Shown one piece after another: positions 33,242-42,256 of a stretch of DNA of 64,000 nt. The first letter of the stretch is position 1, and every line of letters starts with the position of its first letter. The notes beneath the pieces were generated by a model that worked only from the letters and a program-made list of their open reading frames with translations, ran no database searches and had not been told where the DNA came from. This DNA comes from Firmicutes bacterium CAG:534 (GTDB lineage: Bacteria; Bacillota; Clostridia; Lachnospirales; Lachnospiraceae), in assembly GCA_000436115.1 (NCBI GenBank), contig FR894558.1:110041-174040 (forward strand), in the 5' to 3' direction. The position numbers were made by a program, and so were the translations under genes.

Positions 33242-34873
33242 ATGAAATACTCTGTAAAAAAGAGAAATATTCCTTCCAGGAAGGATTACTATATTATATC
33301 AATGGAAATAATGATCATTTTAGCATTTCTGTTCCAGCTGATTTTGGCAGGGATGATCGGGGATAAAGGAATGGCATGCTACGGTGTGGCATTTCAGTGG
33401 GTGGTGCTGTTATCCGGCGTGACCGGATATGGACTTTCGGAGGCGGTGGCACAGCTTGTGCGCTACCGGGTGAAGAGAGAGCAGTACCGGGAAACACAGA
33501 AGATTTTAGGAGCGGCCGTGACCCTTGGAGCTGTAAGCGGGATCATGGCAGGGCTGCTTACAGCAGCTTTCGGTTCCTTCCTTGCAGTGAAGATTGTAAA
33601 AATTCCTCTTGCAGAACTTTCTTTTGGGGCAGCTTCTCCGGCTATAGTCTGTTTTATCCTGATCTATGTTATGCAGGGATATTTCAGGGGAAGCGGATCA
33701 AGAGTTCCAACCAATATTTCAAGGATCATGCAGGGAATATTGCTGCTTGCAGGAGGCCTTCTGGGAGCAGGAATGTTTCAGGGATATGGGGAAAAAGTAT
33801 CTGCCCTGCTGCAAAATGAGGACTATACCAGTGCATACGGGGCTATGGGAGCCAGCGCCTGGATTTTGCTGCCGGCAGTATTGACTTTGTTATATCTGGC
33901 TGCATTGTATCTGCTTTATCGCAGAAATCTGAAAGCACAGAGCCGGGAATTATCCAAAGCGGCAGATGGCAGCCTGCATGTTTTCCATATGCTGATCAGC
34001 GGAGGCGCGCTGTATTCTCTTTTCTTTCTGGTTACGAACGGCAAGGTACTGGCAGGAGAGATGATCCTTATGTCTGGAAAGTCAGCTGCTGAAAGCCTGT
34101 TCTCTGAGTGGGGAAGATTTTATGGAAAAGTGCTTCCGATCATAGGAATAGCAGAGGCACTGATCTGTATCCTTCTGCTTCCGGCGGTACGGAGGCTGCT
34201 GGTTCTGGAGGAAAGGGACGAGACCAGGCTTGCCAGAGAAAAACTGAAGATCCTGATCCATCAGGGGGCAGCGGTCTCAATTCCGGCAGCGGTGTTTCTG
34301 GCTGTTTTTTCAGAAAATGTACTCAATGTGCTTTATGGAGGAAATAATGCCGTGGCGGCAGGGTGGCTTGCCTTTTCGGCAGTAGGAATTGTATTTTTTA
34401 CTTTTATGACACTGTTTCTGGAAATCCTGTCAAAGGGAAGAAAGCATCTTTTGGCTGCTGGAATTTCAGGAGCGGCCTTTTTGGTCTATCTGGGCGTTCT
34501 TTTTATTGTGGAAAGCGGAAAGCTAAGCGGCATAAACGGATTGGTATTTGCAGAACTTTTATCGCTGGCGCTTGCTGCCGGGGGAAGCTTTTATTTCGTT
34601 TGCCGAAGGTTTTCCTACAGACAGGAATGGTTAAAGACCTTTGCAGTAACGGTAATTGCAGCGGCTGTGTCCGGAACGGTTGGAATGCTTTTGAATAAAG
34701 GGCTGTCCGGAGTGCTGGGGGATCTGATTTCTCTGCTCATCTGCCTTGTTATCAGTATTTTGATTTATATAGGGATCCTCATTGCACTGAGAGCCTTTGG
34801 TGAAGAGGAACTGGAAAATATGGCAGGAGGCGTGATTTATAAGAAGCTGGCTGAAATGCTTCATTTTATGTGA
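33242..34873 (+). CDS. SpoVB/MurJ-like polysaccharide flippase (MOP superfamily)
   Basis: A 543-residue integral membrane protein with about 14 predicted helices. It shows the MOP-family pattern near the start (MACYGVAFQWVVLLSGVTGYGLSEAVAQLV) and a repeat of it in the second half. Relatives flip lipid-linked sugars, including lipid II for cell wall or spore cortex (SpoVB, MurJ). The location beside sporulation genes suggests the SpoVB group, but the substrate cannot be inferred. It starts 18 nt after ybeY. Confidence 0.85.
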   Translation: MKYSVKKRNIPSRKDYYIISMEIMIILAFLFQLILAGMIGDKGMACYGVAFQWVVLLSGVTGYGLSEAVAQLVRYRVKREQYRETQKILGAAVTLGAVSGIMAGLLTAAFGSFLAVKIVKIPLAELSFGAASPAIVCFILIYVMQGYFRGSGSRVPTNISRIMQGILLLAGGLLGAGMFQGYGEKVSALLQNEDYTSAYGAMGASAWILLPAVLTLLYLAALYLLYRRNLKAQSRELSKAADGSLHVFHMLISGGALYSLFFLVTNGKVLAGEMILMSGKSAAESLFSEWGRFYGKVLPIIGIAEALICILLLPAVRRLLVLEERDETRLAREKLKILIHQGAAVSIPAAVFLAVFSENVLNVLYGGNNAVAAGWLAFSAVGIVFFTFMTLFLEILSKGRKHLLAAGISGAAFLVYLGVLFIVESGKLSGINGLVFAELLSLALAAGGSFYFVCRRFSYRQEWLKTFAVTVIAAAVSGTVGMLLNKGLSGVLGDLISLLICLVISILIYIGILIALRAFGEEELENMAGGVIYKKLAEMLHFM

Positions 34874-34910
34874 TTTTGCAGGAAAGTATAATTTTATGTT
34901 TTTCGGCTGA

Positions 34911-34928
34911 TACTGTTAAAAAACAGTA
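34911..34928. repeat. Inverted repeat before the BofC-like gene
   Basis: TACTGTTAAAAAACAGTA is a 7-bp inverted repeat around AAAA, 13 nt upstream of the start codon and just before the GAGGGG ribosome site. A sequence resembling sigma-G -10 (GATACTG, 34909-34915) overlaps its left arm, with GTATAA 17 nt upstream. It may be an operator or leader hairpin. Confidence 0.4.
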
Positions 34929-34941
34929 AAGAGGGGAAAAC

Positions 34942-35574
34942 ATGAAAATTGCAAGGAAGATCAGCTTATTTTTTATCTATCCCATGACAATGTTTGGACT
35001 TGGTTTTTTTGCAAATATGTCAATCACAGAATTTTTTTATCCCGGCTCAAAGCAGCCGCAAAATAAAGAGCAGATCATTTCAGAACTGCCCAAAGAAGAA
35101 GAACCGGTTCTTGCCAAAAGCCCTGCAATGGTAACGGCAAATACCTGTTATGTTGTACAGGATTACAGCCTGCCTGATGGAGAAGTGTCAGAACAGATCG
35201 AGACTGCGCCGGATAAATTTATTGGTCTTTCCAGAACCCAGCTGGAAAAGGAAATTGAAAGCTATAATCAAAATCCTTCTCTGGCAGATCAGAAAAAGGG
35301 GTTCTCCTATATGGAACTGGTTTCCTTTTCCGGAGACCGGGTGGTAGTAAGAAAGAGTTATGAAACAAAGAAGGCAGATGATACAGGGGGATTTTTCCTG
35401 ATCAATGAAAACCACCGGGTGGTGGTGTACAATAAAGAACTGACACAGCCGTATATGAGTACGGACATTTTGGTGGAAAGCCTTCCGGAAGAGCTTCAAA
35501 AAGAAATTATCCAAAAAAAGTTTGTAGAAGATGAAGGAAATCTTTACGATTTCCTGGAATCTTATTCCAGCTAG
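34942..35574 (+). CDS. BofC-like protein (probable sporulation checkpoint protein)
   Basis: A 210-residue protein with an N-terminal membrane anchor or signal segment (residues 6-28), a variable linker, and a C-terminal domain of about 110 residues resembling the BofC C-terminal domain: GLSRTQLEKEIESYNQ, then FSYMELVSFSGDRVVVRKSY, FFLINENHRVVVYN, and a final VESLPEELQKEI-EDEGNLYDFLESY block. BofC in Bacillus acts in the space between spore membranes and restrains a signalling protease controlling sigma-K. The similarity is to the shape of the family more than to firm motifs, so the identification is tentative. Confidence 0.6.
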   Translation: MKIARKISLFFIYPMTMFGLGFFANMSITEFFYPGSKQPQNKEQIISELPKEEEPVLAKSPAMVTANTCYVVQDYSLPDGEVSEQIETAPDKFIGLSRTQLEKEIESYNQNPSLADQKKGFSYMELVSFSGDRVVVRKSYETKKADDTGGFFLINENHRVVVYNKELTQPYMSTDILVESLPEELQKEIIQKKFVEDEGNLYDFLESYSS

Positions 35575-35624
35575 CAGGACATAAAAACACTTGATCTGGA
35601 AATAAAAAAAGAATGGAGAACAAC

Positions 35625-36890
35625 ATGATAAAAGTTGCAGTAATAGGTGCGGGAGCATCTGGAATGATGGCGGCGATCACGGCGGCTGATAATGGAGCGC
35701 AGGTTTTCCTGTTTGAAAAGAATGATCGCGTAGGGAAAAAAATTCTGGCTACCGGAAATGGAAAATGTAATCTGGGCAATTTAAATGGAGGCTTAGAGCA
35801 TTATTACTGTGAAGACCAGGAAAAACTTGGAAAGCTCTTTCAGATTTTTTCTGTTATGGATACGGTGGCTTTCTTTGAAAATATAGGACTGATGATAAAG
35901 GAAAAGAATGGCTATCTTTATCCCTACTGTGAGCAGGCGTCTGCAGTGCTTGATATTCTGCGCCGGGAGCTTGTCAGAAAGGGAGTTCAGGTGATCACAG
36001 ATGCGGAAATTGTGAATACAGAGTATCAGGGGAATGGCTTTGTGATCGAAACAGCTGAGGGAAGAACCATGGAAGCGGATAAAATGATCATTGCATGCGG
36101 AAGTTATGCTGCATTGCCGGGAAAAGAAAAGCTTTACGGCTATCAGGCTGCTGAAAAATATGGACATAAGATCAAAAACATTGTTCCGGGACTGGTTTCG
36201 TTACGCTCGGATGCTTCCTTCTGCAAGGCCCTTGCAGGAGTGCGCAGTCAGGCAAAGATAAGTCTCAGGATCGACGGGCAGGAGGCGGCCTCAGAAACCG
36301 GTGAAGTGCAGTTTACAGATTATGGTGTTTCCGGTATTCCTGTTTTTCAGTTCAGCAGACAGGCAGCGTATGCGTGTAGCACCGGACAGAAAACGGAAGT
36401 AGTCCTGGACTTTTTCCCGGAACAGGAGCCGAAGGTTTTTTACTATAACTGCAGGCTTCGGTTTGAAGCGCTTGGAGATTTGACCATAGAGGAATTTTTT
36501 ACCGGAATGTTACATAAAAAGATCAATATGGTACTGATCAAGGAAAATGGACAAAAGCCGGGAGATCGTATTCAGAAGCTGGGCTTTGAAAGACTGTGGG
36601 AAATTTTAAGACAATGTAAGGAATTTGTGATGCATATTACAGAAGCATCCGGCTACGACAAGGCGCAGGTATGTGCAGGAGGCGTACTTTTGGAAGAACT
36701 CAGCACACAGCTGGAATCTGCGAAGGTCAAGGGACTTTATTTTGCCGGAGAAGTGGTTGATGTAGATGGAAAGTGCGGCGGTTATAATTTACAATGGGCA
36801 TGGACCAGCGGCTACATTGCAGGCAGAAACGCGGCAGGGAACAGCACGGAAGAATTATTAAGCACTCCCATGGAGGAAAAGAATGCTTAG
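35625..36890 (+). CDS. HI0933-family FAD-dependent oxidoreductase (BaiN/aminoacetone oxidase-like)
   Basis: A 421-residue flavoprotein. The N-terminal VAVIGAGASGMMAAITAADNG binds FAD, followed by the family block KILATGNGKCNLGN. The C-terminal FAGEVVDVDGKCGGYNLQWAWTSG closes the FAD site. A family member (BaiN) acts in gut bacterial bile-acid 7-dehydroxylation in vitro, but most members have unknown substrates and annotation as aminoacetone oxidase is generic. ATG 35625 has GGAG 6 nt upstream and starts directly at the Rossmann fold. It overlaps the next flavoprotein gene by 8 nt. Confidence 0.88.
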   Translation: MIKVAVIGAGASGMMAAITAADNGAQVFLFEKNDRVGKKILATGNGKCNLGNLNGGLEHYYCEDQEKLGKLFQIFSVMDTVAFFENIGLMIKEKNGYLYPYCEQASAVLDILRRELVRKGVQVITDAEIVNTEYQGNGFVIETAEGRTMEADKMIIACGSYAALPGKEKLYGYQAAEKYGHKIKNIVPGLVSLRSDASFCKALAGVRSQAKISLRIDGQEAASETGEVQFTDYGVSGIPVFQFSRQAAYACSTGQKTEVVLDFFPEQEPKVFYYNCRLRFEALGDLTIEEFFTGMLHKKINMVLIKENGQKPGDRIQKLGFERLWEILRQCKEFVMHITEASGYDKAQVCAGGVLLEELSTQLESAKVKGLYFAGEVVDVDGKCGGYNLQWAWTSGYIAGRNAAGNSTEELLSTPMEEKNA

Positions 36891-38502
36891 GATAAGTCAG
36901 CTTCGGCTTCCTATCGAACATTCCCATGAGGAACTGCTTTTGAAGGTTCAAAAGCAGCTCAGATGTAAGGACATACAGGAATTAAAAATAATCAGAAGAT
37001 CTGTGGATGCCAGAAAAAAGCCGGCGCTCTTTTTTGAGTATACGGTGGATGTAAAGGTGAAAGGGGAGCAGGAGCTTTTAAGGAAGTGCCGTTCGGGTCA
37101 GGTAACACTGGTAAGAGAGGTTCCTTACCGCTTTCCGGTATCCGGATATCAGGGAACCGTAAGACCTGTTATTGTGGGAATGGGACCGGCAGGGCTTTTT
37201 TGCGGATACATGCTTGCAAAGGCAGGATTTCGCCCCATCCTTCTGGAACGCGGAAAGGCGGTGGAAGAAAGAACCCGTGATGTGGAAGCGTTCTGGGACG
37301 GCGGCAGCTTAAATGAAAGATCCAATGTGCAGTTTGGGGAAGGCGGAGCCGGGACATTTTCGGACGGAAAATTAAATACCCTGGTGAAGGATAAGTATGG
37401 AAGAAACAGGAAGGTTCTTGAACTGTTTGTGGAGTGTGGCGCACCAAAGGAGATTTTGTATGATTATAAGCCGCACATTGGTACAGATGTGCTTAGAACA
37501 GTAGTCAGAACCCTTAGGGAGCGGATCCTTCAGATGGGAGGAGAGGTTCATTTCAGCTCCCTTGTCACAGAGGTGCTGCTCTCGGAGAATGGGAACCGTG
37601 TAACCGGCGTAAAGCTGGAGGACGGTACCTGCTATAAAAGCGATCATGTAATTTTAGCGCCCGGACATAGTGCACGGGATACCTTTGAAATGCTGTATGA
37701 AATGGGGATTTCCATGGAAGCAAAGCCCTTTGCGGTTGGAATGAGGGTAGAGCATCCCCAGAGGATGATCAATCTTTCCCAGTATGGAAGAGAGCAGGTT
37801 CCCGTACTTGGCAGTGCACCTTATAAGGTTACGGCCAGGGCAGAAGACGGAAGGGGAGTATATTCCTTCTGCATGTGTCCCGGGGGATATGTTGTCAACG
37901 CCTCTTCAAAGACCGGACAGCTTGCGGTAAATGGAATGAGCTACAGCGGGCGGAAAGGGGAAAATGCCAACAGCGCCATCATCATTACGGTGTCACCAGA
38001 GGACTTTGGAAAAGAACATCCTCTTTCAGGGGTACGGTTTCAGCAAAAGCTTGAAGAAGCCGCTTATGAGCTGAAGGTAGGGAGTGTTCCGGTAGAACGA
38101 TATAAAGATTTTTATGAAGCGGTCCGAAAAGAAAGGAAAGCAGAGGATGCAGAGACCTTTTCGGAGGAGGGGCTTTTGCCCTGTATCAAGGGAAAATGGG
38201 AGTATGGAAATGTTCATGAGATCCTGCCGGAAAATCTGAACAGGGCATTTGTGGATGGAATGGAGCAGTTTGGAAGGATGATCAAAGGGTTTTCCTGCGG
38301 AAATACTTTGATAGAAGGGATTGAAAGCAGAACCTCTTCACCCCTTAGAATTTTAAGAGGAAATGAAACGCTGGAGGCTTCCCTGCAGGGCCTTTATCCA
38401 TGCGGTGAAGGAGCAGGCTATGCAGGAGGGATTACTTCAGCGGCAATGGACGGAATACATGTAGCAGAAGTGGTGGCGCAGCATATGATAAGTGCCGGAT
38501 GA
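36883..38502 (+). CDS. Uncharacterised FAD-dependent dehydrogenase (COG2509 type)
   Basis: A 539-residue flavoprotein. The first 95 residues are a small domain unique to this family (LRISQLRLPIEHSHEELLLKVQKQL). FAD binding begins with RPVIVGMGPAGLFCGYMLAKAG at about residue 86. The family-specific ERSNVQFGEGGAGTFSDGKLNT and the C-terminal YPCGEGAGYAGGITSAAMDGI are intact. The family is widespread in anaerobes but has no assigned reaction. It is co-transcribed with the flavoprotein upstream (8-nt overlap), so the two may act on related substrates. Confidence 0.87.
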   Translation: MLRISQLRLPIEHSHEELLLKVQKQLRCKDIQELKIIRRSVDARKKPALFFEYTVDVKVKGEQELLRKCRSGQVTLVREVPYRFPVSGYQGTVRPVIVGMGPAGLFCGYMLAKAGFRPILLERGKAVEERTRDVEAFWDGGSLNERSNVQFGEGGAGTFSDGKLNTLVKDKYGRNRKVLELFVECGAPKEILYDYKPHIGTDVLRTVVRTLRERILQMGGEVHFSSLVTEVLLSENGNRVTGVKLEDGTCYKSDHVILAPGHSARDTFEMLYEMGISMEAKPFAVGMRVEHPQRMINLSQYGREQVPVLGSAPYKVTARAEDGRGVYSFCMCPGGYVVNASSKTGQLAVNGMSYSGRKGENANSAIIITVSPEDFGKEHPLSGVRFQQKLEEAAYELKVGSVPVERYKDFYEAVRKERKAEDAETFSEEGLLPCIKGKWEYGNVHEILPENLNRAFVDGMEQFGRMIKGFSCGNTLIEGIESRTSSPLRILRGNETLEASLQGLYPCGEGAGYAGGITSAAMDGIHVAEVVAQHMISAG

Positions 38503-38522
38503 GATGCAAAGGAGGACTGACC

Positions 38523-39107
38523 ATGGAGGAAGCAAGAAAGATGGATAAACAAGCGATCAGAACCAGGTATCTGGGAATCAGAAATGGCCTTTCCTATTCT
38601 GAGAGGGAGCAGAAAAGCAGAGAAATCTGGAAACTTCTGAAGGAAGAAGAGGTATTTCAAAAGGCACAGGCGGTTTTGGTCTACATGGATTACAGAAGTG
38701 AGGTTATGACCACCGGACTTGTGGAGGAGCTTTTAAGCGAAGGGGAAAAGAAGGTCTATGCGCCCAAAGTGGATGGAATGAACATCCTTTTCTATGAAAT
38801 CACCTCCATGGAGGATTTGCAGCCTGGCTACCAGGGGATCAGAGAGCCTGTTGAAAAAGAAGAAAGGCTTTATGACAGTAAAATGGCGGGGAAGGATGGC
38901 ATCATTTTGGTGCCCGGGGCAGTATTTGACCGTCAGAGATCCAGAATGGGGTATGGAAAAGGCTTCTATGACAGGTTTTTGTCAAAAAATCCGGGCCTGT
39001 TTAGCGCAGCCCTTGCATTTGAATGTCAGATCGCACGGAAAATACCTGTGGAGCCGCATGATATAAAGCCGGATATGATCGTGACAGAAAAGGAAAGGAT
39101 CAGGTAA
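38523..39107 (+). CDS. 5-formyltetrahydrofolate cyclo-ligase
   Basis: Converts 5-formyl-THF to 5,10-methenyl-THF with ATP, returning stored folate to circulation. The 194-residue length fits. The C-terminal GAVFDRQRSRMGYGKGFYDRFL is the classic ATP/folate-binding signature, and the N-terminus KQAIRTRYLGIRNGLS has the usual basic start. ATG 38523 has a strong AAAGGAGG site 7 nt upstream. proA follows within 6 nt. Confidence 0.92.
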   Translation: MEEARKMDKQAIRTRYLGIRNGLSYSEREQKSREIWKLLKEEEVFQKAQAVLVYMDYRSEVMTTGLVEELLSEGEKKVYAPKVDGMNILFYEITSMEDLQPGYQGIREPVEKEERLYDSKMAGKDGIILVPGAVFDRQRSRMGYGKGFYDRFLSKNPGLFSAALAFECQIARKIPVEPHDIKPDMIVTEKERIR

Positions 39108-39113
39108 AAGAAA

Positions 39114-40358
39114 ATGACGGAACTGGAAAAGCTGTGTGAAAAGGCAGCTAAAGCAAAATATAAGGTACAGAGACTCTCCGAAGAAGAAAAGAACCAGGCG
39201 CTGCGTGCAGTGGCAGATAGGCTTTTAAAGGAGAAGAGTATCATCCTGTCAGAAAACGAAAAGGATCTGGAGGCAGGCAGAAAAAAAGGGATGCATCCGG
39301 GACTTTTGGATAGGCTTGCACTTACGGAAGACAGGATCAAAGGAATGGCGGAAGGACTTTTGCAGATAGCAGGGCTGCCCGATCCCATTGGAGAACTGAT
39401 GGAAACCTTTGAGCGTCCCAATGGCCTGCATATTGAAAAGAGAAGAGTGCCTATGGGAGTGATCGGCATTATCTATGAATCCAGACCCAATGTAACGGCA
39501 GATGCATTCGGGCTTTGTTTTAAAAGCGGGAATGCCGTGATCTTAAAAGGGGGAAGCGACGCCATCTGCTCTAACAAAGCGATCACCCAGGTGATCCGCG
39601 ATGCGCTGGAGGAATGCGGAATTGTAAAGGAAGCGATTTCCCTGATTGCAGATACAGACAGGCAGGTGACGATGGCTTTCATGAAAATGAAGCAATATGT
39701 AGATCTTCTGATTCCAAGAGGCGGAGCCGGACTTATCAGATCTGTAGTAGAAAACAGCACCATTCCGGTCATTGAAACGGGAACCGGGAACTGTCATATA
39801 TATGTAGACGAGGATGCTGATCTTGTAAAGGCGGTTCCAATCATCATCAATGCAAAAACACAGAGGATCGGCGTCTGCAATGCCTGCGAATCCCTTGTGA
39901 TCCATGAAAAGATCCGTGAGGCTTTTCTGCCGGAGCTGAAAAAGGCTTTGGATGAAAAGAAGGTTGAGATCCGGGGAGATGAAAAGACCAGAGAGGTGAT
40001 CAACTGCACACCTGCCACAGAGGAGGATTTTGCAACAGAATATCTTGACTATATTCTTTCGATTAAGACGGTGAAAAGCGCCAACGAGGCGATCGAGCAT
40101 ATTAACCGCTACAGCACCAGACATTCTGAAGCGATCATTACCGAAAACAGCGAGCATGCCAGACTGTTTTTAAAGGAAGTGGATGCCGCCTGTGTTTATG
40201 TGAATGCATCCACCAGATTTACAGATGGATTTGAGTTTGGGTTTGGAGCAGAGATTGGCATCAGTACCCAAAAGCTGCATGCAAGAGGGCCGATGGGGCT
40301 GAAAGAACTTACCTCATATAAGTATGAAATTACAGGGAACGGACAGATACGTCCATAA
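39114..40358 (+). CDS. proA: Glutamate-5-semialdehyde dehydrogenase (gamma-glutamyl phosphate reductase)
   Basis: Second step of proline synthesis, reducing gamma-glutamyl phosphate with NADPH. The 414-residue protein has the aldehyde-dehydrogenase fold; the catalytic cysteine is in RIGVCNACESLVIH and the coenzyme-binding block is RVPMGVIGIIYESRPNVTADAFGLC. The end FGFGAEIGISTQKLHARGPMGLKELTSYKY is characteristic. proB, normally its partner, is not next to it here. A hairpin after the stop serves it and the convergent pot operon. Confidence 0.96.
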   Translation: MTELEKLCEKAAKAKYKVQRLSEEEKNQALRAVADRLLKEKSIILSENEKDLEAGRKKGMHPGLLDRLALTEDRIKGMAEGLLQIAGLPDPIGELMETFERPNGLHIEKRRVPMGVIGIIYESRPNVTADAFGLCFKSGNAVILKGGSDAICSNKAITQVIRDALEECGIVKEAISLIADTDRQVTMAFMKMKQYVDLLIPRGGAGLIRSVVENSTIPVIETGTGNCHIYVDEDADLVKAVPIIINAKTQRIGVCNACESLVIHEKIREAFLPELKKALDEKKVEIRGDEKTREVINCTPATEEDFATEYLDYILSIKTVKSANEAIEHINRYSTRHSEAIITENSEHARLFLKEVDAACVYVNASTRFTDGFEFGFGAEIGISTQKLHARGPMGLKELTSYKYEITGNGQIRP

Positions 40359-40366
40359 AAAGAAAA

Positions 40367-40396
40367 GGGAGGCCGGTCAAGAATGATCAGCCTCCT
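40367..40396. terminator. Bidirectional terminator between proA and potD
   Basis: A stem pairs GGAGGC (40368-40373) with GCCTCC (40390-40395) and continues through TCA/TGA to a 4-nt loop, with one mismatch and one wobble. On the minus strand the stem is followed by a T-rich run (AAAAAGAAAA on the plus strand, 40357-40366), so it should stop the pot operon well and proA less strongly. Confidence 0.7.
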
Positions 40397-40403
40397 TCTT
40401 AAA

Positions 40404-41474
40404 TTAGTTTGACTTGACTTCTTTCCAGAGATTATTATATAACTCATCTCCGTCATAGCCTAAATAATGGAAGGTTTCCAGATTACTGTAATTTGACAGA
40501 TCAGGAAAGGCAACCGGAGAATTCTTTAAGGCGTCATCCTCGATCAGATCCCTGGCAGCCATATTAGGGGTGGAATAGGTGATGTACTCAAAATTCTTAA
40601 GAGCTACATCAGCACGGCACATAAAATTAATAAATGCCTCTGCATTTTCCTTGTTAGGGGCGTCTTTTAAAATCACCCAGGAATCGATCCAGACATTGGT
40701 TCCTTCTTTAGGGATTACATATTCAAGATCCTCGTTTTCAGCCTTGGTATAAAGCGCTTCGCCTGAATAAATGACGCCAAGGGCAGCTTCCCCGCCGATC
40801 ATCTTGTCACGTACCTGATCGATTACATAGGCCTGGACCAGAGGCTTTTGCTCGATCAGGGTATTTTTTGCTTCCTCAAGCTGGGCAGGATCAAGGGTGT
40901 TCATAGAATAGCCGTCCAGCTTGAGCGCAACCATAAAGGCGTCTCTTACAGAGTCCTGCATCAGGATATTTCCGGCATATTTCTCGTCCCAGAGGATAGA
41001 CCAGCTGTCCACAGGTTCCTCTACCATGGTCTTGTTATACAGAATACCCACAGTGCCAAAGCAGTAGGGGACAGCATATTTGTTTTCGGGATCAAATTCT
41101 CTGGACTGCTCGTAGTACTGTTTGCCAATATTATCCCTGGCGTTTGGCATGTTGTCAAAGTTAAGCTCGCTTAGAAGATCATTTTCAATCATCTTCTGGA
41201 TCATATAATCGGAAGGGCAGACAACGTCATAGCTGGCAGCGCCTGCTTCCACCTTGGGGTACATGATCTCGTTTGTTTCGTACTCGTCATAGATCACCTT
41301 GATGCCGGTTTCTTCCTCAAACATTGTAATCGTGTCCGGGTCAATATATTCTCCCCAGTTGTAAACGATCACTTCTCCGTTTTCGCCGGCAGAAGAGGAA
41401 CCGCAGCCGGTAAGGGCAAGGCCGGAAGCAGCGGTGAGAGTCAGGGCGGTTAAAAGTACAGATAATTTTTTCAT
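40404..41474 (-). CDS. potD: Spermidine/putrescine ABC transporter substrate-binding lipoprotein
   Basis: A 356-residue periplasmic-type binding protein anchored as a lipoprotein: signal peptide with the lipobox LTGC at residues 21-24. The mature protein has family motifs VIVYNWGEYIDPDTI, YDVVCPSDYMIQKM and AVPYCFGTVGILYN. It captures polyamines outside the membrane for PotBC. The ATGA at 41471-41474 is shared with the potC stop, so the two are translationally coupled. It is the last gene of the pot operon. Confidence 0.93.
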   Translation of the reverse strand: MKKLSVLLTALTLTAASGLALTGCGSSSAGENGEVIVYNWGEYIDPDTITMFEEETGIKVIYDEYETNEIMYPKVEAGAASYDVVCPSDYMIQKMIENDLLSELNFDNMPNARDNIGKQYYEQSREFDPENKYAVPYCFGTVGILYNKTMVEEPVDSWSILWDEKYAGNILMQDSVRDAFMVALKLDGYSMNTLDPAQLEEAKNTLIEQKPLVQAYVIDQVRDKMIGGEAALGVIYSGEALYTKAENEDLEYVIPKEGTNVWIDSWVILKDAPNKENAEAFINFMCRADVALKNFEYITYSTPNMAARDLIEDDALKNSPVAFPDLSNYSNLETFHYLGYDGDELYNNLWKEVKSN

Positions 41475-42256
41475 TTGGAAACTCCTCCTTTTTCTTTTCC
41501 GGGTGCTTTGTTCACCAGGATTAACAGGATCAGGACCGTAACAAAGATCAGCGTTGACAGCGCGTACATTTCCGGCTTGATCCCTTTTTTTACTTCGGTA
41601 TAAATTTTGGTTGATAAGGTATCTATGCCAGCCCCTTTGGTAAAGTGAGTGATGATAAAATCATCAAGGGACATGGTAAATGACATTAAAAAGCCGGATA
41701 ATACGCCCGGCAGGATATCCGGGAAAACCACCTTGAAAAAACCGGATACAGGGCCGGCACCAAGGTCAAGGGCGGCTTCGTAGGTGTAGGGACTCAGATG
41801 CTGCATCCTTGGCATTACACTAAGGATCACATAAGGAATGCAAAAGGTAATGTGGGACAACAGGATCGTGCCAAGGCCGAATCGGAGCCCTAAGCTCAAA
41901 AAAAGCAACATTAGGGAAATTCCGGTTACGATCTCGGCATTCAGCATGGGAATATTTGTGATGCCAATGATGATAGTCCGGCTTTTTTTCTTTAAGCTCA
42001 TGATGGAAATACAGGCGGCCGTTCCAATGACAGTGGCAGCAATAGAGGCAACAAGCGCGATCAGCAATGTGTTGCGCAGGGCATTTAAAATATCGCTGTT
42101 GCGGAAAAGCGCCTGATACCATTTCAGCGTAAAGCCTCCCCATTTAGCCCTTGTCTTGCTGGCGTTAAAGGAAAGAACCATAAGGGTTGCAATGGGAGCA
42201 TAGAGAAAAAGAAAGATCAGCCCCATATATATTTTTTGCAGCGTTGTTTTCATCAT
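41471..42256 (-). CDS. potC: Spermidine/putrescine ABC transporter permease PotC
   Basis: A 261-residue permease with six predicted membrane helices and the cytoplasmic EAA loop (YEAALDLGAGPVSGFFKVVFPDILPG) that contacts PotA. It overlaps potB by 4 nt (ATGA) and potD by 4 nt. The order regulator-potA-potB-potC-potD is the standard one. Confidence 0.93.
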   Translation of the reverse strand: MMKTTLQKIYMGLIFLFLYAPIATLMVLSFNASKTRAKWGGFTLKWYQALFRNSDILNALRNTLLIALVASIAATVIGTAACISIMSLKKKSRTIIIGITNIPMLNAEIVTGISLMLLFLSLGLRFGLGTILLSHITFCIPYVILSVMPRMQHLSPYTYEAALDLGAGPVSGFFKVVFPDILPGVLSGFLMSFTMSLDDFIITHFTKGAGIDTLSTKIYTEVKKGIKPEMYALSTLIFVTVLILLILVNKAPGKEKGGVSK

